Positions 1 through 13,007 of a stretch of DNA of 64,000 nucleotides are shown here, in pieces. The DNA is from Chrysaora quinquecirrha (lineage: Eukaryota; Cnidaria; Scyphozoa; Semaeostomeae; Pelagiidae), in assembly GCA_014526335.1 (NCBI GenBank), contig JACTAT010000170.1:78139-142138 (forward strand), in the 5' to 3' direction. How positions within the stretch are numbered: the first letter of the stretch is position 1; every line of letters starts with the position of its first letter. The notes below the pieces were generated by a model. The model searched no databases, was not told the origin of the DNA, and was given only the letters and a program-made list of their open reading frames with translations. The position numbers and the translations under genes are program-made.

Positions 1-194
1 TGCAGTAGCATTACACTTAAAATATTCAGTACCAATCGAGACATAACCAACACACAAATTATCTTTGACATTATAAGTTGGTTCATACATCATGGTTTGT
101 ACTTTTGAAGAATCAATCGATGAGCAATGAAGCCCGTTTTTTTTAAAGTCCTGGTCTGAATTTCCATTATTGATTGAACTCGAGCATAGCAATC
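1..194 (-). CDS. Cys-rich exon truncated by the window edge
   Basis: An acceptor (TATCCTTCTAG) at 197-195 opens a phase 1 reading frame that stays open to the left edge for 64 codons. It includes CSSIDSSKVQTMMYEP and DNLCVGYVSIGTEYFKC. The LCV...G.E...C stretch resembles exon D (LCVIRNNNGLEILQC), so another lectin-like module may begin here. The donor lies outside the window. Confidence 0.5.
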
Positions 195-3100
195 CTAGAA
201 GGATAGCAGAATGCACGGTAAGATATTCGTAGCTGAAAAACGTGTGACATGGTCACTATACCGGCTCTTCTAGACCAGTCTGTTTAATAGCCTGAGCCTG
301 TCTTTATTTTTGGGACCAGTCTGTCTAATAGCATTGGTAGCTTATTGAAGAGGGTTTCCCCAATTCTTAACAAGCCAAAGTCCCTAGGATCATTGACACA
401 GCATCAGGATGATCACCCTAAGTAAGACTGGTGCTAGGTTGGAAGTGGTTGGCTACAAGGCACAGGTGCGAAACCGTCGGGGCATTAAAAGACACAAAAA
501 GTTTCCCTGTTTTCGAAAAACTGTTTTTGTTTATGCTCCTCCTTTGCGCACTTTTTTCACACTTGCTTTGTGAGACACTTTTTCAATTAAAGGTAATTCG
601 TGCGAAAGTCAAACTGAAGAAATCCTGCGAAGATTATCCTTGCACTTCTGCTTTAGGAACGTCTGTTCTACCGGGACTATAAAACCTAAATGTAATGTAC
701 CGAAGCTTGCTACAGTCATAACCAGAAAGTTGTATTCTCGACGCCGTTAACGCGAGAATGATTGGATAAGTTCTGCTTTGACTGATATAATGCCAGTTTT
801 GGATCAAATACACCTTGTGTTTACATTGAATTTCGTAGATCCGAGAGGAGGTTAAAATTTGTCTTGTATCTTGGCACTAGATCTTGCGCCATCTTTGCCC
901 CTAACCTTAATCCTTTACCGGGCCTATTTGATCTAACATAGCTGGAGGCTATTTTACACTTCCCCCTCCAGAAATTGTTTTCCAGAAGAGCTAGAGCAAT
1001 AAAACTTGGCATAGGCATTGGCCAATTTATTAAGATAAATGTTGGTAAATTGGGTGTCTCCCACTTCCATTATGACGTCATTGTGACATCATAATCAAAA
1101 CATGCTATCGATGCACTCAAAAATCGACCTTCATTAGTGTCAATAAAAATCCAGAAATTTCTTGACATTTTGTTGCTAGCAACTATTTTCTATTTTCTAT
1201 TACTATAATTAGTCAATTCTGGTAAGATTTATTAGTGAAAATAGGTATTATATGTGGTTTTGGCATGACCTTTTTTCATATAAGACAATGTCACGTAACC
1301 AATTGTTATTATATTGAGATTTTATGGTATCACATTGTAGCTTATACAAGTCAGCCTGGTTTGTAAGCTTACATCCATCAAACAACAGAGCAGATGCAAG
1401 AAAAGCTTGAGGGAGTGGATTCGGCCCCCGATAGGGTTTGGGTTAAGAGGGGGGTCAGAGTACCTACACCCCCTACCATTTTACTAAACATATCCTTAAT
1501 CCTCTGTTTGCTTTCTGCCTTTTATCCCTGAATTTTACAAAACAGTATCCCGTACACACTTTATTTTGTTCAGAATTATCCCTTATTACTTCGTTTTTTC
1601 TAGAACTATCCCATATCCCTAATACCCTAATGGTGCATTCTATCTGCGGAAAGTAAATTCAACAAGGAAATTTTCCTGAGGAGTCTTACCCAAACGTTGA
1701 CAATATTGATCACAATTTTCTCCCTCCAGAGCAACTGTTCTGCCGGAGCATACCGGCTGATGACATGTTTCATTCTCGTAAAACAAACCAATACATTTCC
1801 TGCCTCCATTACGAGGCGATGGGTTGTCACAGTAACGGAAACGCTCTCTAGCTCCAACGCCACAATGTACAGAACATATGGACCAAATAGTCCACTCGCT
1901 AAAATTTCCATGGACAGGTTCTCCTGCAAAGAGATAGATGGATGTAAACATTTTCATATTGTTCTAAATATTATGCTGTTAAATATTACCCATTTTTAAA
2001 AGAATATTCTATTATACTATATAACATGGATTTGCACTATATTACATAATAGCATGTTAGATTGTATTTCATTGCAGTATAGTCCTTATATTATGGAAAT
2101 GTCTTTTTTTTTCACAAAAAACATTTCCAAAGGATCTGGGTTGGTGCGATAAGATGGCGGGCAATCCTCTCGGCAAACAGCGACTGGGATTGCGTCTGGA
2201 ATCCAGGTCGTTGCGAGTCTTTACTCCACATGTCGACCATCTTCCAGAAAAATGTTATGTCGACCAAAAGCTCTTTTAAAAGGTCAATACTTATTATTTA
2301 CCTTCAAAGATTTGAACGAACGGCAGTGCCTTTTCCTCTGAAACAAAAATTATCAATCAGAAATGCATTGATTTTGTAAAAAACAAAAATTCTGATGTTT
2401 CGAGAAGTTCAAGAAATAAGGACCACCGATCAAAAGGGACCCCCCCTCCGCAATGTGTGATTTGATCACACTATGCAAAAAGGTTAGGCCAATCCCAAGA
2501 CCATCCCATAAACATTCATTAATCAGGGGAAACATAACGTGCAGTTTTCAAGGTTGTAAAGGACATACGTTTTAAAGAATTTTCCCACTACTTCAAGCCC
2601 CCATCCCCCTTGAGCTTCCTTTTCTACGTGCCGTCCCTACATAAGGTCCCCATCTTACTAAATTTCTACGAGCCCCAAGTGCCTCCGTTACGCGACTTCA
2701 ATGAATTTCAATGTTATTAAGACACTGTACCTTTCGGACTAGGGGCTATTGAAGGAGTTACAGTCGTTGAGATTGTTGGTGTTTCCGATGTCATGGTCAC
2801 ACTGCTTGATGTCTCCATCTGAGTGTTTTGTGATGTCAGAGCTGAAAAAAAAACAAGAATTATGATAATTCAGCTAATAAAACAAGTCAATAGGAATTTG
2901 GCAAAGAAGAGGGATTGTGAAACCCGTTTGGTTTAACCGGTCAGGGTCTTTTAAATAGAAGATTGACAATAATGAAAAATTGCTAGCAGTAGCGGCTTCA
3001 CTTTTCTGATTGGTGCATTTCGATCTGCACATGGGTATAAATTCCTCCGTAATCAATTGCTTTTGTCTGTTTCTGACGTTTATAGCCTGAGGAGTGAGAA

Positions 3101-4051
3101 TAAATAGCTTTTAAGTATGTCCAAAGAAGTTTTTGCAATTTCTCGCTATTTTTGAAATTCTGCATAAATTTTGTATTGACAGCACTTGGTAGATGTAAAT
3201 GTTTAGTAGTTAAATCGGTTTGAATGTCGAGAAAAGGAGATGGTTTTCATCACATACTGATTCCTGTTCACGCAGATCTCGAAATATCATACCGCAAAAA
3301 ATCAGCATCATCAGTTCGTTAAGCATTGAGTAGCTATTTCATTTGTAGCCTCTTCATTAGTATTCACATACCAGGCTGGATAACTGAATAACTAGCTGAA
3401 ACTGCTGAATAGCGTTATTTGGTTTTGAGCTTAATCAGTACACCACCTGATTTCTAGAAAAGTGCATTTTCTGCATCAACTTCAAGCCATTGGGTCTCAT
3501 GACATTGCCTTATATGGAAAGCGGTCGTGCCAAAACCACATAGGTATAAACACCAATTTTTTATCAGTAAATCTTATCAGAATTGACTGATTCTTTGCAA
3601 TGTAATAGAAAATATTTGCTTGCAACAAAATGTAAAGAAATTTCTGAGTTTTCGTTGACATTAAGGAAGGTCGATTTTTGACAGATGTCGATAGCATGTT
3701 TTGATAATGATGTCATAATGATGTCATAATCGAAGTGGGAGACACCCAATTTACCAACACTACTCCTAATACATTGACCCATGCCCGTGCCAGGTTTCAT
3801 AAATAATTCTCCACTTTATTTTTCTTACCTGGAGTTGGGTTGTAAACTGAACTAAGAGACGACCTCAGAGACAATTTTGCGGTTGATGACGGAAACGATG
3901 GCCCGGCTGCATGAGTGGTGGTAGGGCTGGGCACTGTGGACGTTGTTCTTTCTGGTGTTGCCTTTACCTTTGCTTTTGCTGTTGTTGTTGCTGTTGTTGT
4001 TGTTGTTGTTGTTTTTACTGACTTGGTTGATGATGTTGCTTTTGCTTTCGC

Positions 4052-4083
<32 letters not shown>

Positions 4084-6732
4084 TTACTGACTTGGTTGAT
4101 GATGTTGATTTTGCTGTTGCTACCATTATTGTTACAGTGCTCGTTGCTGTTGTTGCTGCAATTGTCGTTGTTGTCGTTGTTGTCGTTTTTGTTATTGTCG
4201 TTGTCGCTGTTGTTGTAGATGTAGCTCTTGCTGAACAGCTTTCTGAAATCAAAACAAAACAGGTTTAAACATAATGACCTTTTGAAAGAGGTCTGGGTCG
4301 GCACAACAATTTTTTACTATGGCGGAAATCTTGAGTAAGGAAATCTTGTCTGTGTGCAACGACCTACATTGCAGTTGTTCAAGTTATACGCAGCAAGTTA
4401 TATGTCTTCTTTTACAGCTTTGCACGAAGAATTCTCTTGTTCATCAACTTAATGAACCCTATCTCACCTGCGCGTTTCAGAACATTCTCAACCTGAGGGG
4501 GCACATTTGTCTCAGCTATTATGTGAGATAAAGTATCCAATTGTCTACTACATAAAGAACAAAGTCCTAAGAAAAATATTTGCGAGTACCTATAAATAGG
4601 CGATATGACGTCATGTAACAATTTTTATGTGATGACGTCATCATTTTTAAGAGTATAAAAATCAGAAGATTAACCCTGATAAGTAATTCCCAAATGAAAA
4701 AACCCCATTAAACATCATTCTGCTGCTAATAACAATAGTTTGGTATGCAGAAATTAATGTTGTTATTTACTTTTTTCGATGTCAATCTCTAGGCGACAAA
4801 TTGGTTGCTAGGCTACAGAGTTATCAATAGAACCATGAAATATTCATTTTTGAGACCATAAAAGGTAGAAACTGAAACTTGAGGTATATCAGGAGGCTTC
4901 TGACTGCATTTTAGACACACAAATCAAAAGTTTGGTAGCGGGCACAATGTGCCCCCCCCCCCCCAGGTGAGGTAGGGTTAAGCATTATCAAATGCGGCAC
5001 AGCTCATGCAGATTTCATGGTTAATTGCAGAAATAGTTTTCATGTGATTACGTCATCATTTTTAAAGAACAGCAAAATTGGATAAAGCGGGAAGACTAGC
5101 TGATTGGTGTTTGAAATACAATGCCAATTCAGCTTTTCTTTCTGATTGGTGCATTTGCAAATTCCGCCTTAGTTCACTGTTTCGGTCTGTTTCTAAGTTT
5201 ATTCTCTGAGGAGTGCCAGACGAAAAAAGCTAAAGCTTCTAAGAATGCCCGAAGATGTTTCGGCTATTTATTGCAATTCTGAAGTTTTGTGCTACTCAAA
5301 ATGGTATTGTTCTATGGCCAATCAGATTCTGAGCTTCCTCCCAAAAGTAGAGTGACGATAATGATTGTATCTTTCTAAAAACAAAGGGAAACCAATAGAA
5401 TCTATGCATGTTTAGATTAAAAAACGAAGCCGAATCAACCTTTCAACTTTGAGTGCACACTCTGCTGTTATCAATTATGATCAAAAGAGTTGAGCCTTCA
5501 CGCAAGTTACATACATTGTATCTGAGCAAAAGAGACGCTAAACATAGCCAGGGGTTATTCTAACGTGGTTTTGTTGCCGTTTCGTGGAAATATTAATCTG
5601 TTTTGTGGTGTTGTGATTGATATTTTGTGGTATTGTAAACAACCCACTAAATATTTTTTTCAGCAGACTAGGTATCGCTTGGCAAAACAAGAAATTTAAA
5701 ACAATAGAATACTAAACTAAAACAAAAACTTAACATAACAGAAGAATTATGCAGTCCTTAATCTTAAAATGTTTTAATTTTTCATCTTAGTTGGCTATCT
5801 TCTTTGTCTAGGCCTAATGCAACACTTTCTGCCTCAGTGTACACCCCTTTAAACCAACGCTGACGTCTCCCTTTCTCTGATTCTTTTTGCCTTCTTTCTC
5901 TCGATTTCACCCACTCAATGAGACTCGGTCGAGGATCCCACTTCAATATATATGGGGTTAAAGGGCCAACTTCCCACACTGAAGTTGTTTCAGTTCTTTT
6001 TTTGTCAATAGCAGAATTATAAAACGCTTTACAAAAAAACTTTTATCACCCGTATAGCTGGTGGTGTTGTAAAAGAATAACCCCTGCCGCAGGCCTTAGA
6101 ATAAAAACTAGAATTTGAAAAATTACCGTTTTTAAATTTATAATTCTCTGCACCCGCACTATGGTAGAAACATTGTAGAATTTCCAAACCATTATTGTTT
6201 CGAATTACGCACAGATCTGTTCCCACGAGCCTTAACAGTCCATATGCTTGATCATACTCAAAGGCAGAACCATGACACTCTGTAATAAGAGAAAATTTAA
6301 CAACTTTAGCTAAAGAGAAAACATAGGGGCCCTATGGGCATGTTCGAAGAACGAATCTGGTTGAATATAGCTATTTTGACCAAATGATGAAAGATATTTT
6401 TCGGTATGCACAACGATGACGATAATGATTATTATGATAATGGTGGTGGTTATGATGATGATGTTGATGACCACGATGATCATGATGCTGGTTGGTAGGG
6501 GTGATTTTGGTGGTAGGGTGGATATGGTGTTCTTGGTAGAGGTGGTTGTGGTGCTGAAGGAAGGGGTGGTTGTGCTGGTTGTGATAGGGGTGGTAGTGGT
6601 GATGGTTGTAGGGGTGGTTGTGGTGGTGGTGATAGGGCTGGTGGTGGTGATGGTTGTAGGGGTGGTTGTATTGGCAGTGCCGTTCCTTTAGATCTTGCCA
6701 CAGCCACACCGTCAATGATGGTGATGGTAATC

Positions 6733-6786
<54 letters not shown>

Positions 6787-9700
6787 CTGATGATGATGAT
6801 GATTAATATTATTATTATTATTATTATTATTATGACGATTTTCATGGTGAGGATGATAATAATGAATATTTGCTTTGAAAACTGTTTTGAAATAGCCGCT
6901 CTTTGCCAAGACTCATTGATCAATGTTGAGAATGCGTGAAATGTCATTTACCAAACAAAGGTGGCAATTTGCCAGTTCCATATGGTAAACAACCATGAGT
7001 AATGCAATCAAGCTTGTACGAACAATTGTCACATGACCTGAAATTGACAAAGGGGCTTGCCGGCAGTGATTGTGAAGAATTTACCGCAAATTGCGCATCA
7101 ATGGCCGAGACAATGGCCTACTGGAGTTCTTGAGTCGATTTCTATTGTTAAATGTTTATTTCTACATGTTTTCCATTGTTCAAGCGTTGGTTAGTTAGTG
7201 AGTTAGTAAGTGACACTCCATCCCCACTCCAATATGTTCAAATTCTTCGAACATAAAAATCGGCAGGACAGCCAATTTTTCTTCAGCACTCTAAAGCTCT
7301 GATTAGCTCCTCTCTCTGCTAAGCCTTCCTTTCTAAAAGCACTCTAAAGCTCTGCTTAGCTCCTCTCTCCATTAAGCCTTCCTCTCTAAAAGCACTCTAA
7401 AGCTCTGCTTACCTCCTCTCTCTATTAAGCCTTCCCCTCTAAAAGCACTCTAAAGCTTTGCTTAGCTCCTCTCTCTATTAAGCCTTCTACTCTAAAAGCA
7501 CTCTAAAGCTTTGCTTAGCTCCTCTCTCTATTAAGCCTTCCCCTCTAAAAGCACTCTAAAGCTCTGCTTAGCTCCCCTCTCTATTAAGCCTTCCCCTCTA
7601 AAAGCACTCTAAAGCTTTGCTTAGCTCCTCTCTCTATTAAGCTTTCCCCTCTAAAGGCACTCTAAAGCTCTGCTGAGCTTCTCTCTCTATTAAGCCTTCC
7701 TCTCTAAAAGCACATTGAAGCTCTTCTTAGCTCCTCTCTCTATTAAGCCTTCCTCTCTAAAAGCACTCTAAAGCTTTGCTTAGCTCCATTCTTTATTAAG
7801 CTTTCCTGTCTAAAGGCACTCTAAAGCTCTGCTGAGCTTCTCTCTCTATTAAGTCTTCCTCTCTAAAGGCACTCTATAGCTCTGCTTAGCTCCTCTCTCT
7901 ATTAAGCCTTCCTCTCTAAAAGCACTCTAAAGCTTTGCTTAGCTCCTCTCTCTATTAAGCCTTCCTCTCTAAAAGCACTCTAAAGTTCTGCTTAGCTCCT
8001 TTCTTTATTAAGCTTTCCTCTCTAAAGGCACTCTAAAGCTCTGCTGAGCTTCTCTCTCTATTAAGTCTCCCTCTCTAAAGGCACTCGGTAACTATTTCAA
8101 AAGACGTGGAGGACGAAATTTATGATTTGGTGGACAGTCTTTCGTACCCTCCATTCTCGGAGGACACAATTTTGAATATGATTAACTATTTACGCACTCC
8201 TAAAAAGATTCCATACCCTGTACCCACCGAATATATAGATGTCAAATACGGTTCTTTACCCTTAGTGTTCAAACCAACAGAACTGTGCTGCCATACCTGC
8301 AATGGTAGATTGTCAGAACCATTGCGAATTACTGATCGGGCACCAATATTGACGATGCATAGACTCGTTGACGGCGTAGAGACATTTTTCAAAAAATGCT
8401 TTGACTGTAGTAATATTTATCGCTACCAAGAGTGCCAGGACGGTGTACAGAACTACGACGACATATTTCTAATAGGATTTGATGTTTGTGTATTTCTGCG
8501 AGAGGCGACTAAAAATCACGTTGCCTTAGGTACGTTCTGCAGCATCCTTGAAAGCGTCTGTTATAAAGATTGACATGAATAAAGTTTTCTCCGCATATGC
8601 GCATTTTGAGGCACTCAGTGCCAGAACATATGAGTTTAATTGCGTGAAATGCGGTTATTTTCCTACCATTCTTATTGCTGATTTGAATCGAAAAGTTATT
8701 TTCAACTGCCCTACAAATGATGAAGAAGTACCAAACGAAAGCGACGATAGTACAGACTTTGTTCACTGCGATGAGTTTTGGGAAAAAGTACAGTCAAACG
8801 TCTCTGGGCAAGGGCTTTCCCGGGAGAAACTTACCAGGTCTTGCGCCAGCACCCAAACTTTCTTTTTGGGCTCCCTTTATTGGACCGAATTCGCGATGTG
8901 GTGACTTTGTTGTCAATAGCGAACATCGAAAAATTATCCGTGTTAGCACTCTTTGACCACTTTCACGAGACTAATACAAATAACGCTAGAGAGGCCTTAA
9001 GACGGATTGGGTGTGTCAACGAGCTTGACTGAAGATTGAACAGTGAAATTGCGAGCAGTCCCATGCCTCACCCCGTACAACGTGATGTGAAGTAACGTGG
9101 AGGATATGCAGTATATTGGAGGGTGCCAATACAACGTGGAGGGATATCATCAGTATAGTGGAGGGTGCCAATACAACGTGGAGGGTTATCATTATGTAAG
9201 TGGAGGATGCGGAGTATCATGGAGGGTTATCATCAGTATAGTGGAGGGTTATCATTTGTAACGTGGAGGGATATCATCATGCAAGTGGAGGATGCGGAGT
9301 ATCGTGGAGGGTTATCATCATGAAAGTGGAGGGTTGCGACCAATACTGAAATGTTGCCTGGAGATTGCATGGACATGATGAAAGTGCGTTTCCCTGTTCC
9401 TTTGATACTATAAATAGGTCTGTAGATTCTACGAATGACATACAGAGCTGCCAAATAGACTAATTACCTTAACTGAAGTCAACAAGCCTCTAAAACACCT
9501 GTATTTAAATTTTTTAAGATAATCAGTAGCGTAGCCAATGGGGCAAGGGGGGCCGTCCCCCCCAATAGTTGAAAAATGGTGTTTTAGAAAAGTCCATTTC
9601 TGCGATAAAATGAGTGGGGGAAGAGAAATTATAACAACCGTTGAGCAATAAATATTTTTCAATGCCGAAAAAGAGTAGAGATATCATCCAACCCGATCCA

Positions 9701-12700
9701 ACCTGCTCGGTTTCAGGAAAGTGTTCTACTACTATTTTTATGCGGCAATTAACGCCACATGTTTACTATTGTTCAACCCACACGCCCCTCCCGTTGCAAA
9801 AGGTCTCGATGTGTGAAGGGTTCTAAAGGTACGGACCATTCTTGTGTTTTTACGATCCCGTCGGACAGATTTAAAGTTTAATCAAAAGATCTCCCTAGCG
9901 ATTTATTGCTGTGGTGAAAAGTGAAAACGTCAATCTCCTTTCTCTCGTTCTCGAAATAAAACGAAATAGAACGAAAAGGCAAAAACACGAGGAAATTGGT
10001 AGAGTAAACGAAATATCATACAACACATTACATGTTTCTAGTAGATAAACGTAGAGCGAAAATTTTCACCGCTTCGGTATTGGCTGGAATGTTCTCCAAT
10101 AACAAGAAAGCGTTTCCAACAAACAGGTGAGATGAGATGTCTTCGGATATGCAGTAAGAACACACTCGGCAAACAGAAAATTATACATTGTATGCCATTC
10201 TAGAAGTGAAGAATGAAATTTTTTCCGGGGGAGCATACAACCGGACCCCCTAGTTTTGTGTCTCTCCCATTAATTAGTTAAAAACTTTTATTTCCATGTT
10301 TTCATACTTTAAAACGCTTTGCAACAAATTTTGTGTTTACAACGTAGATATTTGGTAGCTTTCATGAATTTCAAAGGTCTAAGAACAATTTATCTCTGGC
10401 ATACACGCTTTTTTTTTATAAAAAACCTAGCTCAAGGCCTAGTTCTTAAAGTTCCTTACTTTTTGACCTCTTTTGAGACGATTGTAGTTCCAAAAGTTCA
10501 CATAAATTATACTAAAGTTCCTTAATATTTCCTTAATTTTAACTGCACATACAGTTTAATGACTACTGTACAGAGACATTTGCATGTAAGCAAAGCTCGA
10601 AAATACTCAAGGAAACATTTGATACATGCACAAAGTATAATTTATGTGATTTTCGACTACAAATGAATGGAATGGGCTTTCTAATTCTTGATTGTTTGCA
10701 GTGATAAAAATATTCAACAATGAAAAGCTCCTTAGAAGTGATTTTCTCTTTAGTAGTACAAGTTCTTTAAATTTTCGGGCCTTCTACATGTAGGTTCCTT
10801 ATCCCTTTCATTCCCGAATTATGTTCTGCATGTCATATCTCAACCAAATCTTCAAATTAGCGAGATCTATGCATTTATATCACAAAACAGGTGAAAAAAT
10901 TGACTTGGGGGGCGAGGGTGATTTTTAAAAAATTTTAACCCCCCAGAGGACAATGTCCAATAACAGCCCCCGGCCCGAACATAGCGATAAATTTTTTAGG
11001 CCAAAACAATCTTCGAGTCATGAGATGCAAGAAAAGTGCTTACTTCCCTTTATTAAATTGCTTACTCGAAAATAAATTGAGTTTTTCACATTTCAGCTTA
11101 GGCCAAAATTTTTGTCTGGACGAAAAATCGCCTACCCGATGCAAGAAAAAGTTGAATTTCTTCACCAAAGTTTCACGAAGCTTAGCCCGCCGCCATTTTC
11201 TCAACTGACCATGCATGATTGAACGTGAAAACACATTAGACATAAATATATCCAAACGGGCATACAACTTGATAATGAATAAAATAACCAGAAGCTTAAA
11301 CATTTTTTAAGATAGCAAACGAAAGATGACAAGATATTTGCTATCGACTATATATTCGACTGCATTTTCCAGCAGTCATCATCAGAGTACACGCTTTTTT
11401 TTTATAAGGAACCTACCTCAAGGCCTAGTTCTTAAAGTTCCTTATTTTTGGACCTCTTTTGAGGCAATTGTAGTTCCAAAAGTTCCTTAATAGTTCCTTA
11501 ATTTTAACTGCACAAACAGTGGTCTTAACAATAAAAGAGAGACATTTGCATGTGAGCAAAGCTCGAGACTACTCAAAGAAACATTGGATACATGCTTAAC
11601 GTACAATTTATGTGATTTTCGACTGCAAATGAATGGAACCGGCTTTCTAATTCTTGATTATTTGCAGTGATAAAAGTATACAACATTCAAAAGTTCCTTA
11701 ATGATTTTCTCTTTAGTAGTATAAGTTCTTTAAATTTTCGGGCCATCTACATGTAGGTTCCTTATAAAGTGGTTCCTTGTAAAAAAAAAGCGTGTAACGG
11801 TTTTACAAATTCAACGGTTAAAGTTCAATTTGTAAAACCGTTACTCTGATGATGACTGCTGGAAAGTGCAGTCGAATATATAGTCGATAGCAAATATCTT
11901 GTCATCTTTCGTTTGCTATCTTAAAAAATGTTTAAGCTTCTGGTTATTTTATTCACATTAGACATAGCTATTCTACGGAACTGGGGGAATATGGACTCCG
12001 ATGAAACATGTGTTGCCAATTGGCAACGCTGGGAATGAAAGGGTTATAAAGTGGTTCCTTATAAAAAAGCTTGTTGTGATAGACCCTGCACGAAGATTGT
12101 AGTTCTGTTTTCATGAAATTGTTGTGCAAAGCAAGAATTGCCCAGAATATTTTCTTCTTTTGAAAGCCCATCAAATCTCTTTTATAAATGGCCGTTTAAC
12201 GACTTGTAGAAGGGCATGGTCCCAAAAATTTTTCCGGGGGCAAGTCCCCGGACCCCCATCTTTTTTATTCTTTTGCCCCCCCCCCAAACGCCAAGACCCT
12301 GACTACGCCACTGAAGATAATCTGCCTAGTTCCTTAACAATTTCTTGTTATTTCTTCTGAATTTCACGTGAAAAAGAAATACTACTCTATTTTCTGGCTG
12401 CAGAGGCAAAAACAAACTCTCCGTGATGCCGACAATAGCTGTATGAGTGCTAATTGTATTGCTATGGTGATGATTGACGTGCATAACCGGTTAAAATTAC
12501 CATACAACAGGATTACTCCATATTCTGGCAGGCCTAGACAATACTCCATTCTCTGGCTACTCCATTAACTGGCGCTCCGCGCCAGTTGGGCTGCAAATTT
12601 TTGGGTTCCTTTGAAAGGTCATAGTTTAAACACAAAAAAGTCGACATTTAGTGAGATAGGTAGCCTACTAATTGTTGATGGAGGAAATGTGAAATAAAAG

Positions 12701-12973
12701 TTTTGGAGTTGTCTGTGGGATAGGGGAAGGATTTTGTAATTTAACCAGCAGTAATTTTGCATGAAGTGTATATAGGTCATATAAACATTTTGTAACATTT
12801 TCGTTCAAGTGGGCAGAACACAGTTAGAGGTATCCCTCACCTCCCCTCCATGTATATTACCTGCTCACAATGATACGGTGATGATGATGATAATGATGAT
12901 GACAATCGTGATGATGATTATGATGATGGTAATGATGATGCTGACAATGATGATGATGTTATTATGATTAAGT

Positions 12974-13007
<34 letters not shown>

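Larger units (their letters stand above)
10803..12043 (+). mobile_element. piggyBac-like element inserted in the TA-CACG copy
   Basis: This 1241-bp insertion has perfect 13-bp terminal inverted repeats CCCTTTCATTCCC and GGGAATGAAAGGG, and a 4-bp target duplication TTAT (10799-10802 and 12044-12047). CCC ends of 13 bp with a TTAA-like 4-bp target fit piggyBac. Removing it restores the 3' end of the host element as seen in copy 2. It carries no transposase, but it contains a foldback at 11245-11953. Confidence 0.85.
10404..12073 (+). mobile_element. TA-CACG element (GTTCCTTA subfamily), copy 1, split by an insertion
   Basis: The left end is CACGCTTTTTTTTTATAAAA, preceded by TA (10402-10403). 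The element is homologous to copy 2 (11390-11794) up to GGTTCCTTAT at 10802. It resumes at 12044 with TTATAAAGTGGTTCCTTATA and ends in a degenerate AAGCTTG. The interruption is a separate 1241-bp element with a TTAT duplication. Internal words GTTCCTTA recur several times. No protein is encoded. Confidence 0.85.

Noticed and set aside
6371..6947. Poly-His, poly-Met and poly-Ile open frames on both strands
   Set aside because: Products of GAT/ATT triplet microsatellites.
7285..8085. CRISPR-like array
   Set aside because: Units are contiguous, with no unique spacers, and the genome is eukaryotic. It is a simple minisatellite.
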